A stretch of 64,000 nt of DNA from Cylicocyclus nassatus. Taxonomy: Eukaryota > Nematoda > Chromadorea > Rhabditida > Strongylidae. The stretch covers positions 45,071,585 through 45,135,584 of the forward strand of contig CATQJL010000316.1 in assembly GCA_958299035.1 (NCBI GenBank). Reading direction: 5' to 3'. The notes below the pieces were generated by a model that saw nothing but the letters and a program-made list of their open reading frames with translations, had not been told where the DNA came from and did not search any database. Within the stretch, counting starts at the first letter, position 1. Every line of letters starts with the position of its first letter. This document shows, piece by piece, positions 10,601 to 21,206 of the stretch. The translations under genes were made by a program, and so were the position numbers.

Positions 10601-13600
10601 TGGTTGGAAAACTCCAAAAAGTGTAACTCAATTTCACCTCACATATTTGCCTGTCATAAGTTTCATTAAAGACAAAAACCATGTGATTTGTAACGGGCAC
10701 CCTAGTGGCTCTCTATTAGACATAGGTTGCAGAAATAAAAAAGCAAGAAGCTCATTGTTTTTCGTTTTTTCTAATGCAAGATTGCGATGAATCTAAAAAC
10801 GTCGCAGTAAAACTCCAGGAGATTGAGCATTCTCACAATTTCGTTCTACCTAAGAAAATCCATATGGATCGAATTTTTCTATGAGCAGTGGTGTTGAAGA
10901 AAACAATACTAACAGCTGAATTGATTTCTCCGCATTTTATTTGAAAACACCTGCTATTCATGAAAGTCTCCAATCTCAAGTCGATTTTTATTTTTTTCGC
11001 AAAGAGTATAAAACTTTACTACCGATTTTGGTTGTTGACGCTCTTGAACCTGGCTGTTCTACAGAAGCAAGCTCTTCTTCCCCTCAGTAAAGTGTCGTTA
11101 TGCCATTACAGAACACATGAGCTTCTCCCTCTAATGAAAGTAGTACCAAGAAACTATTGATTTAGGAAAAATACGAAGATTACAATGCGGACGATTTGTC
11201 GTCGTACCTTGTTCATCTGCAGCTACTATATAAATACATTTTCATATAAATCTGAGAAGCATAACTGTGAGATCTGACAAAGTGTCAAAATGTAGCATTC
11301 AAGTGTTTGAGAACATCAAGAAAACAGCCATTACGGTGTACCGGGAGTGACTTTAAAGTGGTATTTCAGTAGGAAATACAGGGCTTACAGCTAGAATTAG
11401 TGACTGAAGCTGATTCGGTGCTGGACTTTCCAGCTTTTCCAGGTTTTTGTTTCCGAGAACTTTTCCTTCTCATTGGCACGGCACAACTTCAGTGTTTGTA
11501 TCCTAATCCTACTCTAATGAACGAAGGCTATTGATTGATTTTGCACTGTAAATGTAGAGTGAAGCTAGCTCTACAATATGCAGTTTGAAAGTCCATAAGA
11601 GCTCCAAAGGCAAAAGAGCTGTAAATATTTGAAAAGGTGCGTTTCCTTTGGCTTGTCTTCACGATTGTAGTATTGTTCGCTTCAAGAAGTATATCTCGAG
11701 AATGTACACTGTAAACGGTATGATTTTCTTGACGAATATTGGCAACTAGACGAAGAATTCAAAGGCAAAATTTGGCTGAAAAGCGAGGAATACTAACAAA
11801 GTTACTACGTTGAAAAGTTAGGCTTAAGGACTTTTGGGACACCCTGTAATTCTTATAACATATTCATCCCGCAGTAAACTGCCGGTATTCTGACTTGGTT
11901 TCGTTCCCTTGGGTCGACTTTTACTTTCAACGATGATGACCTATAGATACTGTATATCAATTCAACCTCTCAACTGTTTTTCATTCATATTGCTTTAAAA
12001 GGGCGCTTATGAGTCAGGCCTACCTGGAAAACGGCATCAATTCTGGGAAGAACAATGTGATGATGAATGTAGAGTTGTCGTAGATATGAAATCAAGTTGA
12101 ATGTGCGTTCGAAGAACGTGAGCTCATCCGTGAGTCTGAATGGACTGTTGCGCATGAGCTTTGTAAAAGAAACACCAGCTCACTTCGTGCCCGGTACTGG
12201 CAAATAGCTTGGCGGAGAAGGACTTTGATTGGCCCAGGCTGATTCGGTCCTCATCGATGTCAAGCTCCAGTAGATATAGACAGCCTCTGTAATTAGCTTT
12301 TTTATTCTCGAACATTGTTGCCAAATTGGAAATAGGGTACTTTTCAACGCAGCCTGAAGCAATCCGCAGGGATTGTACAGATCGTCAACCACTACCGTAT
12401 CAAATCTAAATACTTCATGCATTTAAAACCTAAAAATCCATAAGAGCTTACCTTTCCTTAGCCAGTTCATCGAATTTCGCCTTGTGCTTGATCAGAACTT
12501 TGTCGCATAACCTAGTGGAAGCCAACCATGCTGTTGTTTGCTCGTTTGGAAGATCGAAGTTTGGGTCCCATATCTGAACGTCCATGCCATAATCCTTGCC
12601 GCATATCAACAGAAGAGAAATCTTACTCTGCTATGGGAAGAATGATTTTTGTGGACAAAAATGTCATTCAGCGTTTGATCTTCAAATTGTACTGGCCAGT
12701 ATATCCGTTTCACTCCCTTCAGTAAGGAAGTTTTAGACTGAAAGTAAAATAGCTTTTAACTTAAAGAAAAAAAGAAGCTTCTGTGGTCGAGTTTTAGAAA
12801 CTAAAACATTGCGCACACGATGTTACAAGCCAAAACCTGTTATGTCGCTCATGTGAAACAGTAACACAACTGAATGAGGTGGTAAAGCAAGTTTTGAGTT
12901 GTTGCGCATACCAATAGCTTTTAGGGTTTGGTTACGAATGGACAAACTAAGATATTTTTGTCTGTACCCGAGAAAGGTTGTCGAAAGTTCCATCAATTGC
13001 ACACCGAAAGTCTTTCAATCATCTCAACATGTTAACTTTGAAGGCAGTGGGTCGGCAGAATGAGACCCGTGGCAAAACAAGGTCACAGGGTAGGAGCCCC
13101 ATAATGGAACCTATGGGCCAAAGTTCGATCTTTCTCTGCCACTATTAACCCCCGAAATTTCAAAGCGAAAGCAGCGCTCATCTCCTGTCCTCTCCGAACC
13201 CGCCCACCGAGTGACTTCCGCGGTCAGAGCGCCATCCGCAATGCTATAAGCATGAGGTCCCGCAACGACTCTGCGTCTTCGCCATGACGGGCTTCGCGTT
13301 CACTCGTCCATGGGGTGGGCGGGTTAGGAGAGGACAGGAGATGAGCGCTACTTTCGCTTTGAAATTTCGGGGGTTAGAAGTGGCAGAGAAAGATCGAACT
13401 TTGGCCCATAGGTTCCATTATGGGGGCTCCTACCCTGTGACCTTGTTTTGCCACGGGTCTCATTCTGCCAACCTACTGCCTTTAAGTGCTTTAAGCTTGA
13501 TGCATTTAACGTCTCAGAAGGAGCGAAAGTCAGCAAGATGAATGTATGAGCGGTGGTACTATGAGAATTTCCTTGGGCTACAAATCATGGCTGATTATCG

Positions 13601-14815
13601 ATTCCCTCACAACTATAAACAAAATTCTGTTTCTGCCGGAATATTCCAGGTAATCGGTATTCTGCTCAACGATTGAATTGCTGCATTTCCTGTATTATCA
13701 TATCCCAGAGTTCTCTCTTAGTGTAGAAGAAATTTGAATGTGCAACTAGCACAAAAATAGCCGTTATACTTTTTCCAACTCTTCAGTGGAGCAGTGATGA
13801 CTATCAGGGGCACCTTATTCATTAAATACTCTTAGTTAAAAGTTATATTACCCTATTTTCAGGCGTGTAAGCGAAGGCGAACACGCCAAAAGACTGACTG
13901 TCATATGGAGCGCGTTGAGTGAGAGCAGTATGCGATAAGGCGACCGCTTCGCGAGACATATGCGCGGCGGCACGCCTGGGTCTGCTCGCGTTTGGAGCAA
14001 AAAGGGTGCGGCTTATACACCTGAAATAGGGTACACGATTGCTTTATTTGAGGTTAGGGAGATTTTAGCAACTCGTTTTATCCTTAAAGCGCATTTGATT
14101 TTTTACTCCAGTAAACGCTCATAACTTAGATAGAAAAGGAAGACTTAGAATCAGCATTTTATGCCCTCCATTATGGTGTACATACCAAAAAAGCCCACTT
14201 CGACTAAACGTGTTTCCCTCATAAGTTGGTTCAGAGAATTTGACTCGTACATTTTGCTGGAATGTCGCATGTATTTTAGCCATGTCGCAGGTTTCTGCAA
14301 TCTTGCCATTGCAAGCTTTTGCATTATCAGCGCCCTTACATCACCGTAAACTGTGCTTAGATGACCTTTGTCAGCACTGCGTACTGTAAACAAAATTTGG
14401 TCTTGTAATTGTAGAGGTCATAAAACGGCGATTTCGTAGCGGAAAAAATCAGATGTGTCAAAAGTGTTGCATAACAGTTCTTAACGCCGTGCTCCATAAA
14501 TCGCTAAGGCTAAAAAATTTTCTTGAAGAATTAAGTGATGGTTATGGCAAGATATAGCTCACTGGCTTGAGCTGTTGCCGACCTCTTTCCTTTTGTACCT
14601 CTGCTACTGTGGGACCAAATGAGAGGAAAGTGAAGTAACTGCACCTGAGTTGGGCCATACTCGACCCATGTGACGTCGTGTTTTCGTCGCACCAGCTCAT
14701 CGGCAAGATACTTCATCGTATAGCCATGCATAGGATATAAAGTGCTTGGCATTATAAGCACTTTTGCCGATTCCACACCGCCGAACAAAGCGACGACGAG
14801 GGCCAGGACCCACAT
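7645..14815 (-). CDS. UDP-glycosyltransferase (UGT, GT1 family), 13 exons
   Basis: This membrane enzyme would transfer a sugar from a UDP-sugar to lipophilic acceptors in the ER. Exons: 14815-14645, 12737-12627, 12573-12452, 12405-12341, 12286-12184, 12135-12024, 10492-10334, 10281-10180, 10129-10000, 9941-9837, 9766-9655, 9501-9396, 7866-7645. All joins keep frame and give 539 aa, a normal UGT length. A signal peptide (residues 1-17) precedes [15 protein letters not shown] with the catalytic-type His30. Its partner Asp142 lies in [16 protein letters not shown]. The C-terminal donor domain has [13 protein letters not shown] and [14 protein letters not shown]. One transmembrane helix (about 482-507) and a KKTN dilysine tail follow. 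The Asp-Gln pair that normally contacts the sugar is Ala393-Gly394 here, at an exon junction. Last intron donor (GAG/GTTGGT) is weak. Function is inferred from family motifs. Confidence 0.9.
11829..11848. repeat. Solitary mariner-like terminal repeat
   Basis: GACTTTTGGGACACCCTGTA is the reverse complement of a TACAGGGTGTCCCAAAAGTC-type end, common in Tc1/mariner elements. I did not find its partner in the surrounding UGT intron (10493-12023), so this is probably a truncated relic. Confidence 0.45.
13042..13481. mobile_element. TTAA-type long palindrome, AGGCAGT family, copy 1
   Basis: This 440-bp element lies in UGT intron 1. The arms of about 160 bp (from 13042 and ending at 13481) are close reverse complements, starting AGGCAGTGGGTCGGCAGAATG and ending CATTCTGCCAACCTACTGCCT. 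The right flank is TTAA (13482-13485). The left is TTGA (13038-13041), probably a mutated TTAA. It shares its outer AGGCAGT end with 32665-33080. No coding capacity. Confidence 0.7.
13730..14237. mobile_element. PIF/Harbinger-like MITE, copy c (partial, interrupted)
   Basis: The part at 13730-13800 matches the inner left arm of copy a (GTGCAACTAGCACAAAAATA and ATACTTTTTC). The part at 14040-14237 matches its right arm and ends GACTAAACGTGTTTCCCTCA. The outer left arm is missing. It lies in UGT intron 1 and is split by a TA-flanked element. Confidence 0.6.
13851..14031. mobile_element. TA-flanked 181-bp MITE
   Basis: The terminal inverted repeats CCCTATTTTCAGGCGTGTA / TACACCTGAAATAGGG are flanked by TA (13849-13850, 14032-14033). 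TA duplication suggests a Tc1/mariner-type origin. The interior is GC-rich, unlike the surroundings. It inserted into the MITE at 13730-14237, so it is younger. Confidence 0.7.
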
Positions 14816-14826
14816 CTGAAAAAAAA
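14816..14826 (-). promoter_or_regulatory. Splice acceptor abutting the UGT start codon
   Basis: The minus strand reads TTTTTTTTCAG directly followed by the ATG at 14815. A polypyrimidine-CAG touching the initiator is the usual form of a nematode trans-splice site. A cis-spliced leader exon is the alternative. Confidence 0.65.
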
Positions 14827-16400
14827 TCCAAATTCACTGTTAAACCCTTTAGAAGAAATATTAGGTCGGTTCGAGTTCGTGCTTAGGCTAATCCATATCT
14901 CCTAAAATGAAGATAAGCTATCGTATCGTAAACGTTTTATGCAGATTTATGCTCTTTCTAATAACTACGCTGTTAAATGAATCTCTTGACACCCGCTCAA
15001 ATAATCCATAATGTTTCTAGCCCGTGGTTTTTGCTTTTAAATATGTAATTTTCAAACTTTTTGATTAGTCCCCAAAGAAATTTATCATGCACTAGAAATA
15101 GCAAAGTTTATAATGCAATGCTTTTTCAGCTTCTCAAGCAAGCCTTCAAGAAATTTTCATTCAAGATTCTTGAAAATATAATACATGAGTTTTGCAAAAA
15201 CTATGGAGTTTATGAGGCAACATAGATGTAAAAGCTCAGAATTTGAAGGTTACAAACCTAATTATAACCAATTCTATTTCGGAAAGTAGCTGCGAAATTA
15301 CTGCTTTAAAATGTGAGAATTCAGAAATTTCCCGCACGGGCCTATTCACCTTGAAATTTGAGAAATACTGTGATTTTCCTTCGAAATTTGCATACAAAAT
15401 AGAAAAAATGGAGGTAAGATGAAGAAGGAAATAAAGTGCCTGAATTGCTTACTTGAGCGTTCCACAACCTTTAGGTAAACCAAACATGTAATGTGGCCAT
15501 GTTAGAAAGTGATTTGTAGCAAAGATGCGAAAAAAGAAGCAGAAGCAAAAGATTTTCCCAATCCACTCTTGCTACTGCTTCTTCAGAGTACGTTATAAAA
15601 CTTTTGAAAATTAATAATGTTGCACTAGGTAGAAGCAATGGGTTGGAAACATCGTAAATTACTTAGCGCAAGTTAATAGAAACTTAGCTATTGGGAAAGA
15701 GCGACGAAATCATCGTCAAAAAGTGCATAAAGTGTAAGCCTATCATTTTTATGAGTTTGAGGACTAGTCCAATATACGGCTTGAACTTTCGGATCGACCT
15801 AGTATATGCGTTGCACTCATTGAAATCACTCTTCAGTGAGTTTTCCTTTCGATAGATTCGCATAGTCTTCGCCAAAACAAAGACTACGGGTGAAAAAGCC
15901 CGTGGTAAAAAACGTAAGATTGAGAATTCGTTGATGGAATGAAAGAGGGAAGCATGAATGGCGGTGCTTTCTCAAGCCCCTCAATGAAAGCAGTAAATTC
16001 GAAGAAAGAATCAAGAAAACACATGGTAGAAATTTCCAAAAAATATTCAATGGACAGTTGGTTAAATCTCAAAAAAAATCAGTGGACAATCTATAGGTGT
16101 TGTTTGCTTATTCACAAAGCGTAAATTTAGCAAGAAATAGTGTCAAATTGATTCATATGCCAAATGAACTGCATGGAGACAGTGCAATGGAATAGAGATG
16201 GATCAACTAGCTTCTATGTTAATTAACACTACCTAGAATTCTTCAAGACATCTGTCTGTATCACATATTACTTTCCTCAATATTTTGTACACATTGCAAA
16301 AAACCGTGATTGTATAAAGGAAAGATAGGGAAAGGATCTACAAGAATTCGTAGTGGTCTTCGCATGAGATATGTGTGCACAGTACCGCTGGTATTTAAAG
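14827..16400. other. Gene-free interval
   Basis: AT-rich sequence with only short open frames. This interval should contain the UGT promoter, but I see no recognisable regulatory motif. Confidence 0.5.
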
Positions 16401-16802
16401 AACGCAGAGTCGCCCGATTCATGTGACTTCACCGTAGCGTGGCCATATCTTGTCTCAGAGTGAACCTCTTAATCCAAGGGCACCATTCAACTCAGCTCGA
16501 CGTGGCGATCTTTTGATATAAGAAACCCTGTTTGGAAACGGAAGGGGCCCAAATTTCAGGTTTTTGTTTACGGTAGGTTATTCAGTGCGCTTATTTATTG
16601 CACTCACTAGCCACTACCGTAAGCAAAAATCTGAAACGAATCGTGGATTCGGCCTTCTACTGTGTCCAAACAGGCACTTCTATATGTCAGAATATGCTCC
16701 TCGCCGAGCAGAGACGAATGATGCCCTTGGATTAAGGATTCGTCCACTCTGAAGCGAGATATGGCCACGATGCGGTGATGTTACATGGGCCGACTTTGCG
16801 TC
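16401..16802. mobile_element. Foldback element, about 400 bp
   Basis: Two arms of roughly 190 bp mirror each other. Key matches are GTGGCCATATCTTG (16439 on) against its complement before 16766, and TTAATCCAAGGGCA (16469 on) against TGCCCTTGGATTAA (16721-16734). The centre near 16590-16620 is a CGGTAGG / ACTACCG fold. Ends and target duplication are not settled. Confidence 0.65.
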
Positions 16803-19151
16803 GTTTTTTCAATAAAATTGAGCGGTATTGTATATTCAATACAACTTGCAACGCTGACTCCAAAACTGTCTTGGTATCTGCAAAACGAGTCTGTTTGGGA
16901 GTTACGGTCATTTGTACCACCAAAGTCTGGATTGCTCAGGATGACCTAGTGTGATTGTGAAAATCGTTTCAGTACTTGTTGCGCACTGTATCATAAACCA
17001 AAGATGAATCAGAATCATAGCAGACATTGGCAGGATGTACCAACCAAAATGAGCCCAAAATACACGGGCAGTGATGGGTCTGGTCACTCTGGCCTTCCAG
17101 GTTCCTTCCCGCAGATCAAAGCCAATAATCCCAAGGCAGTTTAGGGCGTTCCACACAGCGTAACAATATCCATGTCGTGCGAAAGGGCCACTATGCCTTG
17201 TACCCCCTTTGTCAGTTAAAGTAACTTTTAGTTCTCTATACCCTCTTCCTTCGCACTCTGAAAAACGACGCCGTTTTCCTGCACCTCACCTTAGTGCAGA
17301 ACTATCATAGTGACAGGTTAGGAAAGACGAAAATGATTGATAGGCAGTGAAAGTCGTCAATTGAGAATTTGTGCTGTAAAGCGAACCGATGGAAAAGTTC
17401 AGAAATCAGGTTCGATCTGCACCCATATGTGCGCAATGTGCTTATTCATAAAGGGTATGAGGCCAATGACCAAACCTGGACTCATTTACAAAACGCAAAG
17501 AATAAAGCATTTTGTTCAAACAACATGATGAAGAATGGATAAATGCCATCATACACGAGATATCAAGAATAATGGAAGTAATGTGTTTAGACAAGACCCG
17601 CAAATCTGAGAGCGAGAAAATTGACAAAGCAGAGATAAACTATGATCGATAAGAAGCTCGAAACATAGACCTTTCTTGCAGAAAGTGTTTTCTTAATGAT
17701 TCTTTTGGTATATGAACGCAATCGATAGATCGCTAATTTTTATATGAAAACAAACATGGAGACAACAATCACGAAATAATTCATCGTTTGCAGATGGCAT
17801 TATATCACGTGAGATTTCAATTTGAAGTTGAAAGATTAGAGTTGAACGCGCTGCTGCTTTGTTTTCATGAGGAATAAACCATGAAATTAGTAACCGAATT
17901 TTTCAGTCTTTACCTGAGGGAACATATACTACCTGTTAACGAGTCATAATCAATGATGCGAATAGTGAGAATGAGAATTATCAAAGTTGTGCGCAAGAAG
18001 AAAATCAGAAGCAAATGTGGTTACGGAGACAATAGCAACATACTAAGAAGGCAATGTTGGCATTGTGGGAGCTAGAAGCGATACCAAATGGACACCAACA
18101 ATATTTGTTCTCCTATTGATCAACCGACTGATATGACATGGTTTGCAGCCAAGGTCAACCGATGTGAGAAGTGCTCTGGACTTTCTGACAAACTCCAAAC
18201 TATCCATAAAAGTGCGGAAACTGTCTTGTAGTACTAATAGAGCGCGTGAAAGTAATGGTAAAGTTCTTTTCGACTAATTCTGCACTTCATATAAATCAAT
18301 CAATCAATTACTTTCTACATCTGGAGCAGTGAATGTTTTGTTGACAGGGAGAGAGAGAGTGAATGATTGATGCGCACAATGTACACTCCATATAGGCTTG
18401 TAGAAGTTGCTTGGTTCAAGAGATTATACCAATTTTCTGCAGTGAATCGCATAAGAACAGGTTTCTCCGGTTCCGTAAAAGTGCTGACAAAACAATCTTT
18501 GATAGACTACCGCTGGGATAGCATAGGCATAAAGAATGGGCCCTACAATGATATGAGTCGCTTGTACTCTTGAGAATGATTTATCAGAAGCAAAGTTAGA
18601 TAGCAGCGCTCCCACTACGGTAAGTCAAATGTGTGCTCAATTTGTGAAACACCAGATGTTATTGTCAAAATTTGACTGAAACTCCATCTTCAGCAGCTTC
18701 AGTAAAAGTAAAAAATTCAAATAAGCATCAAAGGGCGTTCCAAAAGTTGTCTTGATTTGCTTACTTTTCAAATATCATAGGTGGATGGTAAGCGATTCAA
18801 GTAGCATAGACGCATCTTTGTTCTTTCTAACATCTTCATACCAATTTCTCTGGTAAAAATTTTGCTTACTGTTGTTTTCATTCCTCAGTTTATTTTATCA
18901 AATTCTGATACGGAAAAGGTTTGTCAATAACATCCGTAACCGACAGCTGAAGTGCTGTCTAAACTGCTAAACTTTTCTCCAATATAGTCCGTCTTTTTGT
19001 AAAATTCTGTATCTCGGTCTCTGAATATTTTAGACTTGTACACCTGTACACATGCACCAATCGAAAGCTAAGCATCATCGTACTAGAATCTTAAAAGGCA
19101 CCTTTCATAATAAGCGTGTTGAGCTTTGGGCAACATACCCTTGATTCAAAT
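16803..19151. other. Intergenic, no supported gene
   Basis: The segment 16850-16960 resembles the GTAACTCC...CAGAT..CAGCGTT block of the PIF/Harbinger-like arms, so it is probably a diverged relic. The minus-strand frame at 18424-18615 has a hydrophobic stretch (IIVGPILYAYAIPAVVYQR), but no flanking exons or family match could be seen. Confidence 0.4.
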
Positions 19152-19305
19152 GGATTGGCGGTTGGAAGGCGGGGCTTCGTGACCTAGTTAAGGTTAGAGA
19201 ATGATCAGATAGCACGCGTGCGAGAGAGAAGCAGACTGCGTCGCAAGCGCGAGCCTGGCGCGGCCTTAATTAGTTCACAAAATCCCGCCTCCCAGCCGCC
19301 AATCC
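19152..19305. mobile_element. Small foldback element, 154 bp
   Basis: Arms of about 40 bp start GGATTGGCGGTTGG and end CCAGCCGCCAATCC, with GTTAAG / CTTAAT matches further in. The centre is GC-rich (GCGCGAGCCTGGCGCGG). No target duplication could be fixed. Confidence 0.65.
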
Positions 19306-19312
19306 CGTTTAT

Positions 19313-19657
19313 TCACAGGTAACGATGGTAGAGCCCACTTTTATGTCCAAGTGGTGGCGCAAAATGTTGCTTCGGAAGAAATCGCTTCAGAACAGCGAAA
19401 AGAGCAGAGGAACCCAAGGCAGCAACGCCCCTCCAGTAATGCCCGCCCATTCGTGCTCGCCTATCCGTTCTGGACGATCGCCGTGCGGGTTCTCCTGGAG
19501 GAGGATTCGGATTATCGACTTCATAATCAGAATCAGCGGCATAAGAAGGCCCGAAACGACAAAAACGTGAAAGTTGAGGATCTGGTTGGACAGTGCTTTT
19601 ATATCCCAGACTTGAGGTAGTAATGCCGCAGTTAGTTTGCTCTTGAATGACTTCGTT
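19313..19657. other. Segment open on both strands; possible exon, strand uncertain
   Basis: On the plus strand a frame runs from a TTATTCACAG acceptor-like site at 19309-19318 to the stop at 19618-19620. It is basic and polar (KVEDLVGQCFYIPDLR at the end) with G/C-rich third positions. On the minus strand a different frame runs from about 19654 to a TGA near 19385 and would encode a hydrophobic stretch (FHVFVVSGLLMPLILIMKSI) and GGALLPWVPLLFSLF. Neither product is recognised. One may be a real exon or a decayed one, the other its shadow. Confidence 0.3.
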
Positions 19658-20286
19658 GAAAGAGGAGCATGACGTTAAATCTGCTCTACAGCCCTTTAGC
19701 TGTTGCCGGGAAACTAGAACAAAATTTGAGATAGCGCAACAGAAAGAACTTGTAGCGCAATTAAGCAATACTTTCGAAGTAGTATGTATGTTATGCATAG
19801 CTACCAGAAAATGGCAAAAAGTGCATGGATTGCAATTCTATCTGTAAACCTTTGAGACATGTGGTTCTTATACTATACCCGCACGCTACTATCGGCAACT
19901 GCTGTGCTGCACGCTCACTTTAGACTGGACATTAACTCTCAGAGTAAAATTGACAAACAGTAATCAGTTTGGTGCAGCGTTTGTTCCTATTTTCTGCGAT
20001 CGAAGCACTGTTCACAAATAGTCTACAATTTTCCAAAAACTCTTGCTACCTCAATTTTCAAATATTCCCCTTGTTTTCTTTTCCAGAGAGTATGGAGGAG
20101 ACATTGTCCACACACGGGTAACACGAGACTTGATGTTTACGTTTATTCCAAACAAAGATCTTGCCCATCATTCTTAGATTTAATGATTGGTTACTGCATT
20201 TGTTGTGATATGCAAGCACACATTTTTCTTTTCATGGCTACAAATGCAAAACTTTCTTCGCTACAAACGAATCCACTACGAAACTA

Positions 20287-21204
20287 TTAGGTTGTAAAGA
20301 AAGTTTGCGGGCATTTGCAAAATTTTTTTTCCAAATCGCTGTAACTTCAGGCAGATCGATTCTTTTTTCAAGCTACAAATTTCATTGCAAAGACAATTTT
20401 GTCCACAACATATATTTGTCTTGCTGGCTTCTCAGCACCTCGCTGCGGTCCACCAGCATGCGCAGAAGGGAAAAAGGTCGTCGCGAAAAGTGGTCTATTT
20501 GTGCAGGATTATCTCAGGCAGGATGAGAGCTGGAAAGCCCAAATGCTGTAGTTATATAGAGGTCTGCTGGGCTGTTATGGGGGCCATTCATATTTTTGAA
20601 GAACCAGCTGCAAAAAAATTTCCCAGAAAATTTGAAAAATCGACCATTTTTCGCCCCCAAAAATGCACCATTTTTCGAGTAAATGACTTTGTAGTCTTCT
20701 AGTTCTGCACAGAAAGGACCACATCTACGATTACTGGCAAAATTGATGGGGTAATGCCTTGCACATCTTTTGGACCCATCATCCAGGCGTGGCGATCCCC
20801 GCAGAAGCGACGCCAGTTGCGAAAAGAATTGCAGTCACAGGCAGGTTTGACAGCTTGTAATTTCTAAGCGCAAATCGCAAAACTCGAGTGCAGTTGCAGA
20901 TCAGAAGTTTACAGGCTTTCCAATCAGATCACCTATGATTTGGACGAAATTTTTTGAATTGCACAAAAAAATGGCCGTAAAAAGATAAATTGTGAAATTT
21001 TTGTGGTTGAAAAGATTGCCCTTCTTGATGTGCAGCTCAAACACGTCTTGGCATCGATAAAAGTTAGAAGGCGTATAGAAAACTTCAGGCTTCCCTCTAC
21101 TGAATAGTATAAAAAACTTGGTGTCAAAGTCCGGCCGAACGCCGAAAAAATGCGTTTGAAAATGAAATTTCCAAAAATGCCCGGGAACTTTCTTTACAAC
21201 CTAA
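20287..21204. mobile_element. Mariner-like non-autonomous element
   Basis: The 918-bp element has inverted ends TTAGGTTGTAAAGAAAGTT / AACTTTCTTTACAACCTAA flanked by TA on both sides (20285-20286, 21205-21206). TTAGGTTG-type ends with TA duplication fit the mariner group. The subterminal GGGCATTT motif is also mirrored. I found no transposase signature such as the HDNA.PH segment in any frame, so the interior appears deleted or replaced. Confidence 0.75.
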
Positions 21205-21206
21205 TA

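Noticed and set aside
12574..12626. Reading straight through this stretch as UGT coding sequence (GKDYGMDVQ)
   Set aside because: It is open in one frame, but treating it as a 53-bp intron joins the upstream exon 12737-12627 in frame, and that exon's GVKRIYWPV segment fits UGTs better. Intron size matches its neighbours.
16908..17156. Minus-strand frame with a hydrophobic segment
   Set aside because: It overlaps a diverged MITE-like block, has no splice partners and no recognised motif.
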